This document shows positions 23,180 to 26,375 of a DNA stretch of 26,375 nt, piece after piece; positions within the stretch are counted from its first letter, which is position 1; every line of letters begins with the position of its first letter. Both the position numbers and the translations under genes were made by a program. A model generated the notes under the pieces. It did not search any database and was not told the DNA's origin. It saw nothing but the letters and a program-made list of their open reading frames with translations. The stretch is from an uncultured Lachnospiraceae bacterium (GTDB taxonomy: Bacteria > Bacillota > Clostridia > Lachnospirales > Lachnospiraceae). The DNA is taken from positions 1-26,375 of the forward strand of contig CAJTOR010000051.1 of assembly GCA_910577675.1 (NCBI GenBank), written 5' to 3'.

Positions 23180-23955
23180 CGCAGGGAAAACAGAACCGCA
23201 TATATGAGTGCGACGATACAATCGAGGGGATACTTTCCGGGATTTACCAGGCGTGGGACGCAGCATATGGACATGAATACATCCATCTGACGGTGCCTTC
23301 TGCGGGGGGCGGGGATATGCTGTTGTTCAGTGAGTACCATACAGTGATACCGGATTCGGGACAGGCAAAGAAGGTGGCAGGGGCAATCCGCAGAAAAATT
23401 TCGGATGAGGTCTTAGAGGTTATGCTTGGCGCGCTTTACTCGACGAACCAGGAGAAGGCGGATTGTGTATACCATATGCTTCCGGGAGCATTCCGTGCAG
23501 GGGGGCGGGTTTTAAAGGATTTAGCCGATCCGTATGTGCGCGCAGTGTTTGAGATGAACAGGGGTGTGAGGCATGAGGCACATGAATATCTTGGGTTCCT
23601 GCGTTTTGAGGAGCAGGATGGCGGGGTGCTTCTTGCCAGGTTTTCACCTAAGAATGATCTTCTTGAGATTGTTGCACCCCATTTTGAAGACCGTTTTCCG
23701 GGGGAGAATTTTATTATTTATGATACCGCGCGCAAAAAGGCGGCATTCCACTGTAAAGACCAACCGTTTTTCCTGCGTGGTCTTTCTGAGGAGGAAGACC
23801 GGCAGTTGTTTCATCGTTCTGCCGGTGATAAGAGATTTGAAAAAATGTGGAAATTATTTTTTGAAACGATTTCGGTGGAGGAAAGGGAAAACAAAAAATT
23901 GCAGAGAAACCTTTTGCCATACCATTTTCGCAGGTATATGCCAGAGATGCATTGA
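23170..23955 (+). CDS. Probable DNA metabolism protein, DUF4130 (TIGR03915 type)
   Basis: The regular partner of the preceding radical SAM gene, 261 residues, translationally coupled through a ten-base overlap. The family features are RHEAHEYLGFLRFEEQDGGVLLARFSP in the middle, then HFEDRFPGENFIIYDTARKKAAFH, and the end FEKMWKLFFETISVEERENKKLQRNLLPYHFRRYMPEM. Some homologues are fused to a uracil-DNA glycosylase domain, but this one ends without it. It has no signal peptide and should be cytoplasmic. The function is not established; a DNA repair role follows from the partner and from the LexA site before the operon. Confidence 0.88.
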   Translation: MLLAQGKQNRIYECDDTIEGILSGIYQAWDAAYGHEYIHLTVPSAGGGDMLLFSEYHTVIPDSGQAKKVAGAIRRKISDEVLEVMLGALYSTNQEKADCVYHMLPGAFRAGGRVLKDLADPYVRAVFEMNRGVRHEAHEYLGFLRFEEQDGGVLLARFSPKNDLLEIVAPHFEDRFPGENFIIYDTARKKAAFHCKDQPFFLRGLSEEEDRQLFHRSAGDKRFEKMWKLFFETISVEERENKKLQRNLLPYHFRRYMPEMH

Positions 23956-24027
23956 TACTTGGTTTTTTGTTTTAGAGGCGTTTAGATTTTGTATAATTTC
24001 ATGATTTCGGCGGATACTAAAAGTGTG

Positions 24028-24072
24028 AAAGGGGCGGAAAAATTTCCAGATGCTTCCGCGAATGCCCCTTTT
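24028..24072 (+). terminator. Terminator after the radical SAM operon
   Basis: AAAGGGGC (24028-24035) pairs with GCCCCTTT (24064-24071), enclosing a smaller GGAA/TTCC helix, and ends in TTTT. A TATAAT at 23992-23997 lies upstream of it with only a weak -35, so it could instead act as an attenuator in the leader of the lipoprotein gene. Confidence 0.7.
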
Positions 24073-24154
24073 ATAGGTTTCCGGGTTAGCGGTTCCATAA
24101 AAGCGGGTGCAGTTAACCGGAAATGAGAAAATACTTTATAGGAGGAGAGATTTC

Positions 24155-24655
24155 ATGAAAGGCAAAATTTTAGCGTTGATACTTTGCGGATGTCTTGCCA
24201 TAACAGGGATGACAGCATGTTCTTCCAACCCGGATAACAATAATTCCGCGACGGATGAGAATGCCGTGGATGATGACCGCAAGCCGACAAAGACCCCGTC
24301 GGATGGGAATGAAGGCAGTACCGTAAGCCCGACCGGTGGCGCAGGTACAGACGGGACAAACTCGGGTGTGACCGGGGGACCGACCGGCGGTGTTACTGGT
24401 GGACCTACAGGCGGTGCAACCGGCGGGGATAACGGTACTAATGGAGATGACAATAACAACGGTAACGGTGTTTCCGGGGCGATTGAGGACGGCGTGGATA
24501 ATGTGATTAACGGGATTGACAATGCGGTCGATGATATCACGAACGGCGGCGCGAACAATAACGGGAACGGCACTACAAACAATGGTGCTGCCGGGAACGG
24601 AAGTGGGACAACAAACAACGGCGGTGTAAATAACGGTGCGGGGACTACAAGGTAG
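24155..24655 (+). CDS. Low-complexity Gly/Asn/Thr-rich lipoprotein
   Basis: A 166-residue secreted lipoprotein. ATG at 24155 follows GGAGGAG. The signal (LALILCGCLAITGMTAC) ends in TAC with Cys22 as lipidation site. The rest is low complexity: an acidic stretch, TGGP/TGGV/TGGA repeats at 71-91, an Asn/Gly stretch, one amphipathic-looking segment at 109-131 (GAIEDGVDNVINGIDNAVDD) and a Gly/Asn/Thr tail. No enzymatic domain is visible. Such proteins may act as wall spacers or be anchored surface linkers; no function can be assigned. An imperfect inverted repeat (24078-24088 with 24113-24123) lies in its leader. Confidence 0.75.
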   Translation: MKGKILALILCGCLAITGMTACSSNPDNNNSATDENAVDDDRKPTKTPSDGNEGSTVSPTGGAGTDGTNSGVTGGPTGGVTGGPTGGATGGDNGTNGDDNNNGNGVSGAIEDGVDNVINGIDNAVDDITNGGANNNGNGTTNNGAAGNGSGTTNNGGVNNGAGTTR

Positions 24656-24682
24656 CATTTTTATATTACTGTTATATGGACG

Positions 24683-24712
24683 AAAACCGGCAGGTAAATC
24701 TTGCCGGTTTTT
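24683..24712. terminator. Bidirectional Rho-independent terminator
   Basis: AAAACCGGCAGG pairs with CTTGCCGGTTTT (one wobble), with T runs on both strands. It lies between the lipoprotein gene and the convergent HAD-GNAT gene and can serve both. Confidence 0.88.
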
Positions 24713-24763
24713 GTTCGCCTTATTTTACTATTCTAAATAATATTTTTGTATCTGCTCGTGATT

Positions 24764-25942
24764 TTAAGGTGCCTCATAGCGAAATACAGTGCAGGGATTT
24801 CCGTTTCGCATTATTTCATTTACCGCCCGCATTCCAAGTTTTTCTGAGAGGTGGAGCGAAGCGGGATTGTCTTTTTGGACAACGGAAAAGACCTCGGGGA
24901 GTCCGAGCCGGTTACATAATAACAAACATGCGTTGGCGGCTTCAAAGGCGTAACCATTATTGCGGTGTTTTTCGCTGATCAGGTAGCCGAGCTCAATACC
25001 CGGGGAAACTTCGGCTTCCGATAGTTCAAAACCACACCGTCCGACCAGTTCCCCGGTTGATTTTAAGAATATGCCCCACAGTCCGTAACCGCGGAAATGG
25101 TATGCTGCCGGGATATAAGCTTTGTGCAGTTTTATAAGTTCCCCAATCATGCGTGCGGGCTCCCCTGAGAAACGGGATGTGGATGGTTCACTCAGGATAT
25201 TGTGAAGCCCCTGCATATCTTTTAGGGAAAGTTCGCGCAAGGTAAGGCGGGAAGTGGAGGTGATTACCGCCGGCAGGTTGTGTGCATGTTGGTAAACATA
25301 GTAAAGAAAGTACGGTGTGACCTCATCAAAACCTTCCACTATATAATTTGCAGAGGAAAGATCCTGCTTTCCAGAATTCGGGTTTTGAAAAGCGAGCCTT
25401 GCCATACCGGCTGCTTTTGCTGCGTTCAGACCATTGGTGGAATCTTCGATTACAAGACATTCTTCCGGCAGGACATCTAATTCTTTTGCCGCGGCAAGAA
25501 ATATGTCGGGAGCCGGTTTTGGGTGTGCAACCTGCATTCCGGAAACGGTCTTTTTGACGAAGCTGCCAAGTTGTAGGCGCTCCACCGTGTCAAGGATATC
25601 CTCTATCGGGGAGGAGGATGCGATTGCGATTTTATAGCCGTCATTATTTAGCGCTTCCATCAGCGGGCGTATACCCTTTATGCCAGGATAACCTGCCTGC
25701 TGCAAAAGTTCCTTTTTTGCTTCTTCGTTTGCGCTCATCAGCTCTTCAATGGAGCTTGACAGATTCCATTCTTCCTTGATGACCTCGAGCATATGCTTTG
25801 CGGTGCTGCCGATAAAAGAATAGCAGAAGTCTGTCGTGATGGTGATGCCGAATTTTTTCATGGCATTGACGGCAGCCTTAGCATGCAGCGGTTCACTGTC
25901 GATAATTACGCCGTCCATATCAAATAGAATTGCTTTTAACAT
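24764..25942 (-). CDS. HAD-family phosphatase fused to GNAT acetyltransferase
   Basis: A two-domain protein of 392 residues. Residues 1-215 are a beta-phosphoglucomutase-like HAD hydrolase: motif I DMDGV (Asp8, Asp10), motif II Ser109/Ser110, motif III Lys142 in HPKPAPDIF and motif IV IEDSTNG (Glu166, Asp167). Residues about 230-390 are a RimJ/RimL-like GNAT domain (RLTLRELSLKDM, ELGYLISEKHRNNGYAFEAANACL, VVQKDNPASLHLSEKLGM). The start at 25942 is chosen because GGAGGA precedes MLKAILFDMDGV; the open frame continues upstream without support. Substrates of both domains are unknown; the fusion suggests action on the same small molecule or a repair function. Confidence 0.88.
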   Translation of the reverse strand: MLKAILFDMDGVIIDSEPLHAKAAVNAMKKFGITITTDFCYSFIGSTAKHMLEVIKEEWNLSSSIEELMSANEEAKKELLQQAGYPGIKGIRPLMEALNNDGYKIAIASSSPIEDILDTVERLQLGSFVKKTVSGMQVAHPKPAPDIFLAAAKELDVLPEECLVIEDSTNGLNAAKAAGMARLAFQNPNSGKQDLSSANYIVEGFDEVTPYFLYYVYQHAHNLPAVITSTSRLTLRELSLKDMQGLHNILSEPSTSRFSGEPARMIGELIKLHKAYIPAAYHFRGYGLWGIFLKSTGELVGRCGFELSEAEVSPGIELGYLISEKHRNNGYAFEAANACLLLCNRLGLPEVFSVVQKDNPASLHLSEKLGMRAVNEIMRNGNPCTVFRYEAP

Positions 25943-25955
25943 AGAATCCTCCATT

Positions 25956-26008
25956 CCGAGAACGTTTTTTTGGGGGAAATAAACAGGGCTTATTTGTGAC
26001 GTTCTCGG
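25956..26008 (-). promoter_or_regulatory. Leader hairpin of the HAD-GNAT gene
   Basis: CCGAGAACGT (25956-25965) and ACGTTCTCGG (25999-26008) are perfect 10-bp inverted copies. Inside, AAATAA and TTATTT (flanking ACAGGGC) form a second helix. In the minus-strand mRNA the stem ends three bases before the GGAGGA ribosome binding site. It may control translation or be a protein operator. Confidence 0.6.
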
Positions 26009-26011
26009 CAC

Positions 26012-26331
26012 AAATAGCCGTGTGGAAAATAAGTGTATCAGCTTTTTTACAGCAGCGTCTTCTCTTTAACCTGTCAATTGTGTCAGATGGGGCTTATCCC
26101 CCACCCGACACAGAGAGCAGCATGGGGATATAAGGAAGTAGCGGAACGGATTCCTTATAGCCTTTGACTAATAGTAACATGGAGGGAGGTAAAAAGCAAA
26201 CTTTGCTTGGATTATATTAAAAGGGGTAAGAGAGGGGGAATGAAAATGTAAATTAAGGGAGTATTATATATGGTAAATAATGGAAAAATACACCGATGCA
26301 GAAAAAAATAAAAAAATATCGAAAAAAGTAG
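26012..26331. other. Noncoding stretch with two inverted repeats
   Basis: No gene is visible. GTGTC/GACAC with TGGGG/CCCCA form a stem-loop at 26080-26111. TATAAGGAA and TTCCTTATA form a 9-bp inverted repeat at 26129-26159. A 15-bp palindrome AAGCAAACTTTGCTT is at 26194-26208. None has a T run. The rest is purine-rich; small frames behind GGAGG-like sites code for 13 residues or fewer. On the minus strand TTGACA (revcomp of 26073-26078) could be a -35 box for the HAD-GNAT gene, but I see no good -10. Confidence 0.5.
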
Positions 26332-26360
26332 TTGACAAACAAAACAGGGCGTGGTATACT
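26332..26360 (+). promoter_or_regulatory. Strong outward promoter at the window end
   Basis: TTGACA (26332-26337), 17-base spacer, TATACT (26355-26360), preceded by an A-rich tract from 26300. The transcript would begin about 26367 and leave the window. Such strength suits a highly expressed gene or a stable RNA, which cannot be seen here. Confidence 0.8.
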
Positions 26361-26375
26361 GGCAAAGCTTTCACA

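Noticed and set aside
23967..23997. Promoter for the lipoprotein gene (TATAAT at 23992)
   Set aside because: The only -35-like hexamer is TTGTTT at 19 bases and a terminator lies between it and the gene; noted only as a possible attenuated promoter.
24136..24658. Two long minus-strand frames opposite the Gly-rich lipoprotein
   Set aside because: They are Pro/Val/Thr-rich complements of the GGN/ACN repeats; the plus strand has a good ribosome binding site and lipoprotein signal.

Overview
The window reads as a chromosomal segment of an anaerobic Firmicute, most likely a Lachnospiraceae-type Clostridium relative. Supporting signs are strong AGGAGG-type ribosome binding sites, several TTG starts, Gram-positive lipoprotein signals, a DUF3793 gene, a THF riboswitch on folT, a Gram-positive LexA box and a low-to-moderate GC content. 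No phage, IS element, CRISPR array, rRNA or tRNA is visible. All functional names come from reading motifs by eye; no database search was run.

Layout. 1-1030: the 3' part of a COG2865-type ATP-binding/winged-helix protein, then a short frameshifted gene remnant. 1076-3956: larE-larB-larC, the synthesis pathway of the nickel-pincer nucleotide cofactor, closed by a terminator; larA is not in the window. 4311-6303: an unrecognised 374-residue protein and a DUF3793 protein with a strong terminator. 6346-8441: an apbE / NusG domain II / Gx-transporter operon (extracytoplasmic flavinylation and electron transfer). It converges on a MocR/PdxR-type regulator (8438-9892, minus). 9948-11417: divergent promoters, then a THF riboswitch with terminator controlling an unusually long FolT-like folate ECF S component. 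11513-11926: a small hypothetical gene on the minus strand.

12154-21078: a five-gene oligopeptide-type ABC importer (lipoprotein binding protein, two permeases, two ATPases) behind a near-consensus promoter. Four of the five subunits are much larger than the family norm. The OppD-like ATPase carries about 370 extra residues between Q-loop and signature motif, the OppF-like ATPase about 100 before the Q-loop, the OppC-like permease about 215 outside the membrane, and the binding protein is 890 residues. This matched enlargement is the most interesting system here. 21180-21572: a small membrane protein. 21596-24072: a radical SAM protein and its DUF4130 partner, a presumed DNA repair pair, behind a promoter carrying a LexA/SOS box. 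24155-24712: a low-complexity lipoprotein and a bidirectional terminator. 24764-25942 (minus): a HAD phosphatase fused to a GNAT acetyltransferase, with a large hairpin just before its ribosome binding site. 26012-26375: noncoding DNA with inverted repeats, ending in a strong outward promoter for a gene beyond the window.
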